Shown in pieces: positions 1 through 8,645 of a stretch of DNA of 64,000 nt (positions are counted from its first letter, which is position 1; each line of letters starts with the position of its first letter). The notes beneath the pieces are model-generated. The model was given only the letters and a program-made list of their open reading frames with translations. It searched no databases and was not told the origin of the DNA. Position numbers and translations under genes: made by a program. The stretch spans positions 1 through 64,000 of the forward strand of contig NZ_JAFCKJ010000014.1 of NCBI RefSeq assembly GCF_018130465.1. The letters are read 5' to 3'. This stretch comes from Bradyrhizobium canariense. GTDB taxonomy: Bacteria; Pseudomonadota; Alphaproteobacteria; Rhizobiales; Xanthobacteraceae.

Positions 1-165
1 ACCGCAAGCCCGGCTCGCGAACATGACGACCACAAGATCGCCCCTCAAGGATGAGCCGGGATGGGCGACACATACGCCAAAACCGAATTTCGGTAAAGTG
101 GAATATTTTCGTGCGGGCTGATTGACAGCAGAGCGACACAGCAACAATCGCAGCCCAAGCGAGAG

Positions 166-1170
166 CTACCCGCCGAAATCCCTGGGGCTGAACGGCAAAT
201 CCATCACCTTCCATTCCCCGTATTTGTCGGCCGGCAGCATCTTGTAGGGCTGGCAGGCCTGAAGCGCGCTCATTGCGGACTTCACGAGCGCTACGCCCTT
301 CGCGGACGGCGGGGCCTCGATCAGGATCGGCTCGCGCGCCAGCGTGCCGTCGGTCGCGAGCACGGTGCGCAGCTTGATGTTGACGTTGTCCGTCGGCGCG
401 ACCCCAGCCGGCAGCTTGGCGCAGCTTCGCAAGTGACGACGCAGCTCGGCGATGACTTCGGCGGGCAGCTTGGCTGCGATTGAATCCTTGGCGTCGCCGC
501 CATCGTCCTTGGGGGCGTCTTTCGGCAGCTCCGGCGGCAATTCCGGCGGCAGGCCCAGCATGACGCCGTACTTGACGGTGACGTCGGGCTCCGGCGCCTG
601 ATAGGCCGGGGGCGGCGCGGCCTCTGGCTGCTGCATCGCTTGTGGCAATAGCTGCGGCGCCGGGGGCTGCGGCGTGGCCTGAGGCGGCGACATCGGCTGT
701 TGCGGCGGTGACTGCGATGGCTGAGGCTGTGGCTGTTGAGGCTGCGGTTGCGTCTGCGCATTTGCCTCGCGCTGCTGCGGCGGCGTCTGTGCAGGCTGTG
801 GCTGCGGCTGTTTCTGCTGCGGCTGTTCGGGCGAGGCCTGCTGCTTCGAGGACGGTGCCGCGGCCTGCTGCTTCGACTCGGGCTTCGGCGCGGTCGCCGC
901 CTTGTCCTTGTCGGTGAAATCCAGCTTCGGCAGCTTCAGGTCAGGGGTCGGCTCCGGCGGCTTCGCCTTGAGCTCATCCTTGGCCTTCTCCTCGGCTTTG
1001 GCCTCCTCCTGCTTCACCTGCTCCGGCGTCACGATGCTGACGGAAACCGATTCAGGCGGGCTGGCGTGAAACGGATGGACTTCGCTGATCACGATGATCA
1101 GCGCGACCAGCGTCAGATGGGCGATCGCCGACGCTGCAATGTCCGTCCGTATGATCTTCCGCAGTTCCAT
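166..1170 (-). CDS. TolA/TonB-like envelope protein
   Basis: A 334-residue protein with one N-terminal membrane segment at about residues 12-30. A long proline- and glutamine-rich stretch (about 40-205) follows, then a folded C-terminal domain (about 235-330). This is the build of TonB/TolA proteins: inner-membrane anchor, extended periplasm-spanning linker, C-terminal partner-binding domain. The end, with CQPYKMLPADKY and then W and F/P residues, resembles the TolA C-terminal domain of alphaproteobacteria more than classical TonB. No exbB/exbD or tolQ/R/B/pal genes are nearby, so the partner system is unknown. The stop is TAG at 166-168. The start ATG has only a weak ribosome site. The role in envelope integrity or energy transduction is inferred from architecture. 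Confidence 0.75.
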   Translation of the reverse strand: MELRKIIRTDIAASAIAHLTLVALIIVISEVHPFHASPPESVSVSIVTPEQVKQEEAKAEEKAKDELKAKPPEPTPDLKLPKLDFTDKDKAATAPKPESKQQAAAPSSKQQASPEQPQQKQPQPQPAQTPPQQREANAQTQPQPQQPQPQPSQSPPQQPMSPPQATPQPPAPQLLPQAMQQPEAAPPPAYQAPEPDVTVKYGVMLGLPPELPPELPKDAPKDDGGDAKDSIAAKLPAEVIAELRRHLRSCAKLPAGVAPTDNVNIKLRTVLATDGTLAREPILIEAPPSAKGVALVKSAMSALQACQPYKMLPADKYGEWKVMDLPFSPRDFGG

Positions 1171-1219
1171 TGCCTGACTTCAGGTTGCCAAGCTGGTCCT
1201 AGCATACGGCAGCCGCCTC

Positions 1220-2038
1220 TCAATCCCATTTTGGCGCGAAGCCGAAATCGGTCAGGCGGCCCCTGGGATTGGCCAGCGCGGCGATCTGGGCCATCTCGTC
1301 GTCCGAAAGCTCAAAATCGAAGATCTCGATGTTTTCCGACAGACGTTCGACGCGCGAGGTCCGCGGGATCGCAGCGACATTCTGCTGCACCAGCCAGCGC
1401 AGGCAGACCTGCGCCGGCGTCTTGCGATGGAGACGCCCGATCTCGGCGAGCGTCTGGTCGGTCTTGATCCGCCCCTTGGCGATCGGGCTGTAGGCGACCA
1501 GTGCAAGCCCGTGCTGATCGCAGGCCGCCCTCACCTTCGCCTGGTCGAGATAAGGATGGTATTCGACCTGGTTGCAGGCCAGCGGCTCCGGCGACAACGT
1601 CACCGCCTGCTCGATCAGCGCCACGGTGAAATTGGAAACGCCGATGTGGCGGGTCAGGCCCATGCGCTTTGCGTGCGACAGCGCGCCCAGCGTCTCCTCC
1701 AGCGGCACGTGCGAATTGGGCCAGTGCAGCAGCAGGAGATCGACGGAGGGAAGCCGCATCCGCGCCAGGCTCTCCTTGACCGAGCGCTCGAGATCGTGTG
1801 GCGCGAAATGATTGGTCCAGACCTTTGTCGTCAGGAAGACGTCGTCGCGGCGCACGCCGGAAGCGCGCAAGCCGTCGCCGACCTCGCGCTCATTGTCGTA
1901 GACCTGTGCGGTGTCGATGTGGCGATAGCCGAGCCGCAGCGCCTGCTCGACCACACGCGCGCACATGCGCCCGCTCAGCTCCCAGGTCCCCAGCCCTATC
2001 GCCGGTATCCTTGCGCCATCGGCCTCGACGAACAGCAT
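1220..2038 (-). CDS. Aldo/keto reductase
   Basis: A 272-residue soluble NADPH-dependent oxidoreductase of the aldo/keto reductase superfamily, the usual length for the 2,5-diketo-gluconate reductase-like bacterial branch. The catalytic tetrad is visible as D42 and Y47 (IDTAQVYDNE), K72 (TTKVW) and H105 (LLLHWP). The C-terminal phosphate-binding region contains AIPRTSRVERLSENIEIFDF. I chose the ATG at 2036-2038 because AGAGGA lies just upstream on the minus strand and the family motif begins directly after it. A longer reading from 2068 would add ten residues without support. The substrate cannot be read from sequence. It appears monocistronic, downstream of the HTH gene on the same strand. 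Confidence 0.9.
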   Translation of the reverse strand: MLFVEADGARIPAIGLGTWELSGRMCARVVEQALRLGYRHIDTAQVYDNEREVGDGLRASGVRRDDVFLTTKVWTNHFAPHDLERSVKESLARMRLPSVDLLLLHWPNSHVPLEETLGALSHAKRMGLTRHIGVSNFTVALIEQAVTLSPEPLACNQVEYHPYLDQAKVRAACDQHGLALVAYSPIAKGRIKTDQTLAEIGRLHRKTPAQVCLRWLVQQNVAAIPRTSRVERLSENIEIFDFELSDDEMAQIAALANPRGRLTDFGFAPKWD

Positions 2039-2169
2039 GAGGAATCCTCTCTGTCGCGGTCGCCCCAAATCATCATCCAGCCGCCATTATGAACCCGGCC
2101 GGTGGCACTGCCAACGGAAGCTGCAGCCCACGGACGGGTTATTCAGCGCAATGCTAACGGGGGGTTGCG

Positions 2170-2466
2170 TCAGGCCTTCGCGAGCGCCTGGAACACGGTG
2201 TCGGGCGCATGCGCGATCACGGCGAGCAGCGCGCGGGCGGGTCCCCGCGGGGCCCGCTTGCCCTGCTCCCAGTTGCGGATGGTCTCGACGGGAACGCCGA
2301 GCTTGGCCGCGAACTCCATCTGGGTCAGGCAGGCGCGGCGGCGCAAATCGCGCACCGCGAGCGAAGAGCTGTCGGCCGGCACCGCATGGGTCGTGGGCTG
2401 GATTGGAAACTCCCGCCCGTCCCGTAACTCGACGATCCGTCCGTCCGCCTTCAGCCGCACACGCAT
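2170..2466 (-). CDS. Small XRE-family HTH regulator
   Basis: A 98-residue protein with a Cro/C1-type helix-turn-helix in its C-terminal half (LTQMEFAAKLGVPVETIRNW, residues about 46-65), then EQGKRAPRGPARALL. The N-terminal half is a short beta-rich stretch. This layout resembles NadS-like or antitoxin-type XRE proteins. No toxin gene is adjacent, so an antitoxin role is not supported here. I prefer the ATG at 2466 over the one at 2472 because GGGGGA then sits about six bases upstream instead of touching the start codon. Confidence 0.85.
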   Translation of the reverse strand: MRVRLKADGRIVELRDGREFPIQPTTHAVPADSSSLAVRDLRRRACLTQMEFAAKLGVPVETIRNWEQGKRAPRGPARALLAVIAHAPDTVFQALAKA

Positions 2467-2535
2467 GCTCATTCCCCCAAGCGGGTGTGATCATGCGGCA
2501 GGCCGCTTAAGTTCGGATTAAAGATGATGGCGGCC

Positions 2536-2673
2536 GTGCCCCGGACGCGACGCAGCGCTTCTTCAGCGGTGCGCCGCAGAGCCGGGGCCCATCTCGCCGC
2601 AGTGTACCGTGTCGCTTTCTGGGTCCCGGTTCTGCGCAGCAACGCGAAGCGCGTTGCAGCGCGCCCGGGACAC
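2536..2673. repeat. Dispersed palindromic repeat R1, copy a
   Basis: An intergenic element of about 140 bp bounded by GTGCCCCGGACGCG on the left and CGCGCCCGGGACAC on the right, which are imperfect inverted repeats. The inner part reads CAGCGGTGCGCCGCAGAGCC. The same left half recurs at 62771-62862. It fills the gap between the HTH gene and the 3' end of mgtE and ends six bases before the mgtE stop codon. I recognise this kind of sequence as a common Bradyrhizobium intergenic element, from memory. Confidence 0.75.
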
Positions 2674-2678
2674 CAGAC

Positions 2679-4100
2679 CTACCTCAATCCGAACCACAGC
2701 GTCGCGATGCCGAGGAAGGAGAAGAAGCCGACGACGTCGGTGACCGTTGTCACGAACGTGCCGGAGGCCACGGCCGGATCGGCCCTGACACGTTCCAGCG
2801 CCATCGGGATCAGGATGCCGCCGAGCGCGCCGGCGAAGAGGTTCACGATGATGGCGAGCCCGATGACGATGCCGAGGCCCGGGATCCTGAACCAGGCCAC
2901 CGCGGCGACGCCCGTGATGACGGCAAAGGCGAGACCGTTGACGAGGCCGACCAGCCCCTCGCGCATCACCACGCGCCAGGCATTGGAGGAGCCGAGCTCG
3001 CGCGTCGCCAGCGCCCGCACCGCGACCGTCATGGTCTGGGTCGCGGCATTGCCGCCCTGGCTTGCGACGATCGGCGCCAGCACGGCGAGCGCCACCATCT
3101 TCTCGAGCTGGCCCTCGAACAGGCCAAGCACGGAGGACGCCAGAAAGGCGGTGGCGAGATTGACCAGCAGCCAGTTGAACCGCGCGCGTGCAATGGTGAA
3201 CACGGTGTCGGACAGCTCTTCGTCGCTGTTGACGCCGCCGAGCGCCTTGAGGTCCTCGTCCGCCTCTTCCTCGATGACGTCGACGACGTCGTCGACGGTG
3301 ATGACACCGACGAGGCGGTCCTGGGTGTCGAGCACGGGGGCTGCGACGAGATTGTACTTGCCGAACATGCGCGCCACCTCCTCCTGGTCCTCCAGGACGG
3401 AGACGCGGCGGCGATTCTCGTCGGTCAGCTCGGCAAGCGCCACCGGGCGGCGGGCGCGGAGCAGCACGTCGAGTGAGACCGCGCCCTGCCAGTGCTGTTC
3501 CTTGTCGACGACGTAGATCTCGTAGAAGCGTTCAGGCAGATCCGGCGTCTCGCGCATGTAGTCGATCGCCTGGCCGACGGTGAAATCCTGCGGCACCGCG
3601 ATGAACTCGGTCTGCATCCGGCGACCGGCGGAATTTTCCGGATAAAGCAGGCTGCGCTCGAGCGCGACGCGCTCCTTGAGCGGCAGCTTCTCGAGAATCT
3701 CCTCCTGCTCGGCCTCGTCGAGGGTTTCCAGCAGCTCGACCGCGTCGTCGGATTCGAGCTCGCGGACACCCTCCGCGACGGTCTCCGGCGGCAGTTCCTC
3801 GAGGATCTCCTCGCGCACGCCCTCGTCGAGCTCGTTCAACGCGGAGAAGTCGAAATCGCGCCCCGTCAGCTCAACCAGGCGGACCCGGTCGTCGGGCTCG
3901 AGAGCCCCGATCAGATCGCCGAGATCGGCCTCGTGCAGCTCGGCAACGCAGGCGCGCAGCGCGGCGCTGTTGCCGGTCTCGATCGCATGGGCGATTTCCT
4001 CGACGAATTCGTGACGAATTTCGCCGTCTTCATTGCGCATCGGTACGTGGTCGAGTACCGAATCCGCGGCAGACGCGGCACCGTCCATATGTTCATCCAT
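2679..4100 (-). CDS. mgtE: Magnesium transporter MgtE
   Basis: A 473-residue inner-membrane Mg2+ channel/transporter. Domain order: an acidic MgtE N-domain (about 30-135) rich in ELHEADLGDLI and LEELPPETVAEGV-type helices; a pair of CBS domains (about 145-265, ending GVITVDDVVDVIEEEADED); then five membrane helices (about 300-470) with the PIVASQGGNAATQT motif of the pore. Length and order match the family. The start at 4100 skips a 30-residue, Arg/Pro-rich extension that would begin at 4190 and overlap the divergent deacetylase gene. The acidic N-domain and CBS pair are the known Mg2+-sensing gate in this family. Confidence 0.95.
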   Translation of the reverse strand: MDEHMDGAASAADSVLDHVPMRNEDGEIRHEFVEEIAHAIETGNSAALRACVAELHEADLGDLIGALEPDDRVRLVELTGRDFDFSALNELDEGVREEILEELPPETVAEGVRELESDDAVELLETLDEAEQEEILEKLPLKERVALERSLLYPENSAGRRMQTEFIAVPQDFTVGQAIDYMRETPDLPERFYEIYVVDKEQHWQGAVSLDVLLRARRPVALAELTDENRRRVSVLEDQEEVARMFGKYNLVAAPVLDTQDRLVGVITVDDVVDVIEEEADEDLKALGGVNSDEELSDTVFTIARARFNWLLVNLATAFLASSVLGLFEGQLEKMVALAVLAPIVASQGGNAATQTMTVAVRALATRELGSSNAWRVVMREGLVGLVNGLAFAVITGVAAVAWFRIPGLGIVIGLAIIVNLFAGALGGILIPMALERVRADPAVASGTFVTTVTDVVGFFSFLGIATLWFGLR

Positions 4101-4183
4101 GGCGCGCCTCGCCGTTTGACGGGTTGGATCAGGTGGTCTGAGCTGACGGTTCAGGCAATACCCACAAGGCAATAGCGAGCGCA

Positions 4184-4990
4184 ATGACAAAGATGCTTCG
4201 ACTGAGGTGGACCTCGATGTCGGCAGGCGCAGTCCTCGCCGCCCTCACCGGCATCGCCTCGACCGAAGCCGCCGAGTGCCCGCGCAAGGACGCGCTCGGC
4301 ACCTCCCGCATTCTGAGCGTCGACGCCAAGACCACGCCGCGCGTGGGCCTGAAGAGCTTTCCGCAGACGTTAGCCCTCGCCGATCACGAGGTCGTGCTGA
4401 CCTTCGACGACGGACCGCATCCGCCGACGACGTCGAAGGTCTTGGCGGCGCTGGCGCAGGAATGCGTGCGCGCGACCTTCTTCCTGATCGGCCTGCACGC
4501 CTCCGAACACCCGGACATGGTCAAGCGCATCGCCCGCGAGGGCCACAGCATCGGTCACCACACCTTCTCGCATCCGTTCATGGCGCGGATCCCGCTCGAC
4601 AAGGCGAAGAGCGAGATCGACCGCGGCATTGCCGCCAACGAGATGGCGCTGCACGGCACGTCGACGACGACACCCTCGACGCCGTTCTTCCGGTTTCCCT
4701 ATTTCGAAGCCACGCAAGCCGAGCTCGACCTGCTCCAGTCCCGCGGCATCGTGGTGTTCGGGGCTGACCTGTGGGCCAGCGACTGGAACGAGATGACGCC
4801 GGAGCAGGAATTGAAGCTCGTCACCGAGCGTCTCGCCGCTGCCGGCAAGGGTATCATCCTGTTCCACGATCCCAAGGCGCGCACGGCCGCGATCATGCCG
4901 GCCTTCCTGCGGTATCTGAGGGAGAACGGCTATCGGGTGGTTCACATCGTGCCGGCGGGCACATCACAGAAGAATGCCGACGCGCATTGA
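4184..4990 (+). CDS. Secreted polysaccharide deacetylase (copy 1)
   Basis: A 268-residue NodB-homology (carbohydrate esterase 4) protein with an N-terminal signal peptide (cleavage near STEAAEC, residue about 30). Family motifs are all present: TFDDGP (metal Asp pair), GHHTFSHP (H-x3-H metal ligands), RFPYF, and the terminal LFHDP histidine. It should remove N- or O-acetyl groups from an extracytoplasmic polysaccharide or peptidoglycan; the substrate is unknown. It starts 83 bp from divergent mgtE. A paralogue follows at 5231-6553, sharing CP...DALGTSR just after the signal peptide, so the pair arose by duplication. Confidence 0.92.
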   Translation: MTKMLRLRWTSMSAGAVLAALTGIASTEAAECPRKDALGTSRILSVDAKTTPRVGLKSFPQTLALADHEVVLTFDDGPHPPTTSKVLAALAQECVRATFFLIGLHASEHPDMVKRIAREGHSIGHHTFSHPFMARIPLDKAKSEIDRGIAANEMALHGTSTTTPSTPFFRFPYFEATQAELDLLQSRGIVVFGADLWASDWNEMTPEQELKLVTERLAAAGKGIILFHDPKARTAAIMPAFLRYLRENGYRVVHIVPAGTSQKNADAH

Positions 4991-5084
4991 TGCCGGAATG
5001 TCACGCCGGCGCAAAATGGGGTGATTTGGGCCCTATTAACAGTCTGTTCATGCTACGCCATGCAAGTATCGAGGGGACTTGTCT

Positions 5085-5159
5085 TGGCAGCCGTTCATGG
5101 CAGCCGTTCTGGCAGCCGTTCTGGCAACGGTTCTTGGCACGGTTCTTGGCAACGGTTCT
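5085..5159. repeat. Tandem 12-13 bp repeat upstream of deacetylase 2
   Basis: Six tandem units lie between the two deacetylase genes. The first three are TGGCAGCCGTTC; the next three are variants reading TGGCAACGGTTCT, TGGCACGGTTCT and TGGCAACGGTTCT. They lie 70-145 bp upstream of the chosen start of the second gene. A distinct 12-bp array with a related TTGGCAG core lies inside that gene at 5283-5318. Confidence 0.9.
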
Positions 5160-5230
5160 TGCGCCTGAACCGTTTCCTGATGTCTCCGACCTACTATGGC
5201 GGCAATCGCGTAAGAGGGCAGACGGGATTC

Positions 5231-6553
5231 ATGATCGGAAGTAGCGTTGTTGTTCGGACGCGATCGTGGACCGTCCTTTGGCTTGGCAGATTCCTTGGCA
5301 GATTCCTCGGCGGATTCCTTGGTGTCCTGACCATCGGCTCGCCGGCGGCCGTTGCGGCCGACTGCCCCGGCCATCCGGACGCGCTCGGGACGTCCCGCAC
5401 TCTCGTGGTCGATCCGCACGAGCACCCCCGCATCGGCACCATGCAGTACCGCGAGACGCTGCCGCTGAAGGACCACGAAGTCGTCCTGACCTTCGACGAC
5501 GGTCCGTTGCCGAAATATTCCAATCAGGTGCTGCAGATCCTCGCCGACGAGTGCATCAAGGCGACCTTCTTCATCATCGGCGGCCAGGCCAAGGCGAACC
5601 CGGAAGGCGTGCGCAAGCTGGTGGCCGCGGGCCATACCGTCGGCACCCACAGCATGACGCATCCGCTCACAATGGACCGGATGCCGATCGAGAAGGCGGA
5701 GACCGAGATCAACGGCGGCATCGAGTGGACGTCGGCCGCAATGACCGATCCGTCCAAGCTCGCGCCGTTCTTCCGCATTCCCGGCCTGATGCGCGCCGAC
5801 GGCGTCGAGAACCTTCTGATCTCGCGCGGCATCCAGGTCTGGAGCGCCGATTTCCCGGCCGACGACTGGCGCCATGTGTCGTCCGACCGCGTCTATCAGC
5901 TCGCGATCCAGCGGCTTGAGGCCAAGGGCAAGGGCATCCTGCTGCTGCACGACATCCAGGCCCGCACGGTGGCGGCGCTGCCGAAGATCATCCGCGACCT
6001 CAAGGCGCGCGGCTATCGCATCGTGCACGTGGTGCCCGCGACCGCCGAGCGGCCGGCGACGCCGACAACGCCGGTGGAATGGCTGCTGCATCCGCCGACC
6101 GAGACTGTGCCGATCGCGCGCTGGCCGGCCGTGCCGAACTTCGTGTTCGCGCAGACCAGAACGCTCCCGGCGCCCTCGCTGGCCGACCTCAACGCGCAGA
6201 CCGAGCATCAACCGCTGCTGCCGCGCAAGACCATGGCGCTCGCCAATGTCGCGGCCACCCTGCCCGTGCCCGGCCGCGATCTCTTTGCGATCCCAGAGGG
6301 CTCGGTCGAGGTGCTGCTGTCGACGACCTTGTCGCGGCGCGCCGCGACGCGGCTGGCAATGGCAGCCGAGACGCCTCGTGCGGCCAAGGGCAAGGCCGGC
6401 AAGTCACACGCTCCCCGCGCCGCGCACGCTGCTGCACATGCCGCACCGAAGCATGCAGCGCAGGCCAAGAGCACGGCTTCCAAGAGCACGGCCCCGAAGA
6501 GCGCCGCGCCTCGCCCGACCCGCGTGGCGAGCCTGAAGAAGCGCGCGCAGTAG
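5231..6553 (+). CDS. Secreted polysaccharide deacetylase (copy 2) with long basic tail
   Basis: A 440-residue CE4/NodB-homology protein. The signal peptide (residues 1-43) contains an in-frame LGRF-LGRF-LGGF repeat and ends near AAVAADC. The catalytic domain holds TFDDGP, THSMTHP, FRIPG and LLLHDI. Beyond residue about 270 there is a further 170 residues with no recognised domain, ending in a low-complexity Ala/Lys/His-rich tail (KGKAGKSHAPRAAHAAAHAA and after). I chose ATG 5231 because the signal peptide begins there; an upstream in-frame ATG at 5021 would translate the tandem-repeat region. The tail may bind acidic wall polymers, which is inference. It is convergent with the membrane-protein gene at 6557. 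Confidence 0.88.
   Translation: MIGSSVVVRTRSWTVLWLGRFLGRFLGGFLGVLTIGSPAAVAADCPGHPDALGTSRTLVVDPHEHPRIGTMQYRETLPLKDHEVVLTFDDGPLPKYSNQVLQILADECIKATFFIIGGQAKANPEGVRKLVAAGHTVGTHSMTHPLTMDRMPIEKAETEINGGIEWTSAAMTDPSKLAPFFRIPGLMRADGVENLLISRGIQVWSADFPADDWRHVSSDRVYQLAIQRLEAKGKGILLLHDIQARTVAALPKIIRDLKARGYRIVHVVPATAERPATPTTPVEWLLHPPTETVPIARWPAVPNFVFAQTRTLPAPSLADLNAQTEHQPLLPRKTMALANVAATLPVPGRDLFAIPEGSVEVLLSTTLSRRAATRLAMAAETPRAAKGKAGKSHAPRAAHAAAHAAPKHAAQAKSTASKSTAPKSAAPRPTRVASLKKRAQ
5283..5318 (+). repeat. In-frame 12-bp repeat in signal peptide
   Basis: Three units (TTGGCAGATTCC, TTGGCAGATTCC, TCGGCGGATTCC) encode LGRF, LGRF and LGGF inside the hydrophobic core of the signal peptide of deacetylase 2. A partial fourth unit begins at 5319. 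The unit is a multiple of three, so copy-number change would alter signal-peptide length without a frameshift. Confidence 0.9.
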
Positions 6554-6556
6554 AGC

Positions 6557-6931
6557 CTACTGCCGCATGATGTTGGCGACGCAGAGCAACACGATCAGCG
6601 CCAGGAAGAACAGGTCCATATAGGACTTGATCTCGCCGTCGCGCCGCAGCCGCGCGACATCGACCACGACCTGCTTGCGCACACTCGTTCCGCCCGCGCC
6701 GTCATTGATCGGGGCCTGAAGGCGCTTGGTCTCGGCTTCCAGCTTCTCGATCTTCTGATAGAAATAGAACGCCCGCAGCGTCGAGGCCGCGCGCATGCCG
6801 GTATAGACCAGCACCAGGATCGCGATGATCGCCCGATTCTGGTATTTCTCCATGAAATTCAGGCTGAAATAGACCATCGCCATGAATGCGAAGTTGGTCA
6901 CGAAGCGATAGACGAAGCTTAGAAAGACCAT
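6557..6931 (-). CDS. Small membrane protein, uncharacterised
   Basis: A 124-residue protein with predicted membrane segments at about 8-24, 33-50 and 105-121. A hydrophilic segment rich in charged residues (KIEKLEAETKRLQ, about 60-72) lies between the second and third. I do not recognise the family. The charged helix could be a short coiled coil. It is convergent with deacetylase 2, only three bases apart, and no operon partner is evident. The start ATG has a poor ribosome site, but no later Met would keep the first membrane segment intact. Confidence 0.7.
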   Translation of the reverse strand: MVFLSFVYRFVTNFAFMAMVYFSLNFMEKYQNRAIIAILVLVYTGMRAASTLRAFYFYQKIEKLEAETKRLQAPINDGAGGTSVRKQVVVDVARLRRDGEIKSYMDLFFLALIVLLCVANIMRQ

Positions 6932-7105
6932 GCGGGCTCAAGCCTTGGGGGTAGCGCAACCGGATCGCGTTGCGAATGCGGGGATCAGGGGGCCCAGACC
7001 GGAAACAGCCGGCCTGGATGCCGTGCAGGCCCGTCTACGCCAATTTTGTTTCAACAAAGATACTATCGCCCCTGCAATGCCGCCTTTTAGCCACGCGCGG
7101 CCATA

Positions 7106-7471
7106 ATGCAAGCCGGAGCACGGCCCGTCGGCCCGTTCCGCGCGCCGCAATGGCTCGATGGAGATTTGGCCGAAGCCGCGATAGACTATCGCCACCACAT
7201 GCGGAGTCTGCCGATGCCGAAGAAGGGAATCACCGGCCACGACGACTGGGTTCTGACCGAGGCGCTGGCGACCGCGCTGGTCGCGCTGGAGCAGCTCGAA
7301 ACCAAGCACCAGCCGAACGCGCATATGGACGACCTCCGCAAGATGCTCTCGAACGGCAAGGAGCCGGCAGCGGTGACCCTGCATCTCGCCCAGGCCAAAT
7401 GCCGGCTGTTTCCCGACCTCGATCCGCTGGAGATCTACCGGGAATACGGCATCGGCGAGGAATATGGCTGA
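7106..7471 (+). CDS. Hypothetical protein (121 aa)
   Basis: A soluble 121-residue protein with no motif I recognise. The middle part (GHDDWVLTEALATALVALEQ) looks like a helical bundle, and the end (LEIYREYGIGEEYG) is acidic. Composition and uninterrupted length argue for a real gene. The exact start is uncertain: ATG 7106 has no clear Shine-Dalgarno, and an internal ATG at 7199 (MRSLPMPKKG) is the main alternative. It stands alone between two minus-strand genes. Confidence 0.6.
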   Translation: MQAGARPVGPFRAPQWLDGDLAEAAIDYRHHMRSLPMPKKGITGHDDWVLTEALATALVALEQLETKHQPNAHMDDLRKMLSNGKEPAAVTLHLAQAKCRLFPDLDPLEIYREYGIGEEYG

Positions 7472-7492
7472 GGGCGCTGTTGACCGGCCGGA

Positions 7493-7681
7493 CTAGGGTC
7501 CGCCGGCGACCGATCCCGCGATCACCATGACCAGCGCGGCCAAGTCGATCCTGCCGTTGACGACAAGCTCCTCCGAGGCTTTCGCATCGTCCGCGCGTTC
7601 GACCTGCAGCGATTGCGGCTGGATGGCCGCCTGCCGCTTTAGCTCCTCGACGATGGCTTCCGTGAGTTTCTCTTCCAGCAT
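7493..7681 (-). CDS. Small hypothetical protein (62 aa)
   Basis: A 62-residue protein with an acidic N-terminal helix (EEKLTEAIVEELKRQ) and a hydrophobic C-terminus (DLAALVMVIAGSVAGG) that could be a membrane-associated helix. No family recognised. It is read in the same direction as, and 58 bp downstream of, the thioredoxin-reductase-like gene, so the two could be co-transcribed. Codon choice is like its neighbours. Confidence 0.55.
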   Translation of the reverse strand: MLEEKLTEAIVEELKRQAAIQPQSLQVERADDAKASEELVVNGRIDLAALVMVIAGSVAGGP

Positions 7682-7739
7682 AGGCTTGTCCTTCCATTCA
7701 GTTCCGATCGATTGGGAGCCACCGCCATCCGGAGAGCGA

Positions 7740-8645
7740 TCATGCCAGCCGCCGCGGCAGGCTGTGGTGGACCGTGCAGGCAGCGACCGCGGCGTGGCCG
7801 AACGCGACCGATATCTGGTGCAGGTCGGTGACGACGTCGCCGATCCCGTAGAGCCCGTCGACCGAGGTGCGCTGATGGTCGTCGACTTTCAGGTAACCCT
7901 CCCCGGTATGTTCGGCCCCCAGCGTCACCGCAAGATACGAGCGTACCTCGGCCCCCATCGCGGGGTAGACCATCTCGAATTGCGCCGTCCGGCCGTCGGC
8001 GAAGACGGCTTCGACGCTGTGGTCTCTCCGCCTCAGGCGCAGGCCGGGCGCAACCACGACCTCGACACCCGCTTCAGTCAGCTCCGATGCTGCGGCCTTC
8101 CCGTCATCCTGTCCGGTCGCGAGCAACGTCACGTCGCGCGAGTAGCCGCGCAGGAACAGCGCCTTGGCGGCGGCACGGTGAAGCGGACCGACAATGCCGA
8201 TGCGGCGGCCGATCGCCTCGAAGGCGTCGCAGACGGGACAGTAGCGCAACAGCCCGTCCGCGACCGCGGCGCGCCATTCGTCGAACGGCGGATGGGTGTC
8301 GACGATGCCGCAGGCAAGGATGACAGTGGCGGCCTCATGCGCGCCGCCGTTCCAGATCGCCTGAAAACCCTGGTCGTGCCGCCGCAAGACAGTGACCTCG
8401 GCCTCAACCCGCGTGACCGCGAACTCGCCCAGTTGCGCGGACATGCGCGCGAGCAGGTCGGTGCCCGATAGGCCGTGGACGAAGCCCGGCACATTGTGAC
8501 TGCGCGGGATCAGCGCCGCCCGGCTCGCGCCTGCGTCCACGACACAGACGCGGCGCCGAAATCGCGCGAGGTAAATCGCGGCCATCAGCCCGGCGGGGCC
8601 GCCGCCGACGATCAGGCAGTCATGCGACCGATCATCACCAGTCAT
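7740..8645 (-). CDS. Thioredoxin-reductase-like FAD oxidoreductase
   Basis: A 301-residue NAD(P)/FAD-dependent oxidoreductase. The N-terminal FAD site is [20 protein letters not shown] (about 8-27), and the C-terminal FAD motif is GLYGIGDV. The redox dithiol reads CPVCD at about 137-141 where thioredoxin reductase has CATCD, so the fold and cysteine pair are kept but the intervening residues differ. The NADPH region ([19 protein letters not shown]) lacks the canonical GGGDSA-type sequence of TrxA reductases, so its partner is probably not ordinary thioredoxin. Its ATG overlaps the stop of a short upstream reading frame (ATGA), suggesting translational coupling. Confidence 0.88.
   Translation of the reverse strand: MTGDDRSHDCLIVGGGPAGLMAAIYLARFRRRVCVVDAGASRAALIPRSHNVPGFVHGLSGTDLLARMSAQLGEFAVTRVEAEVTVLRRHDQGFQAIWNGGAHEAATVILACGIVDTHPPFDEWRAAVADGLLRYCPVCDAFEAIGRRIGIVGPLHRAAAKALFLRGYSRDVTLLATGQDDGKAAASELTEAGVEVVVAPGLRLRRRDHSVEAVFADGRTAQFEMVYPAMGAEVRSYLAVTLGAEHTGEGYLKVDDHQRTSVDGLYGIGDVVTDLHQISVAFGHAAVAACTVHHSLPRRLA

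Noticed and set aside
2524-3516. A 330-codon plus-strand frame opposite mgtE and through repeat R1
   Set aside because: Ser/Thr/Arg-rich translation without motifs; mgtE on the other strand is unambiguous and the start lies in a repeat.
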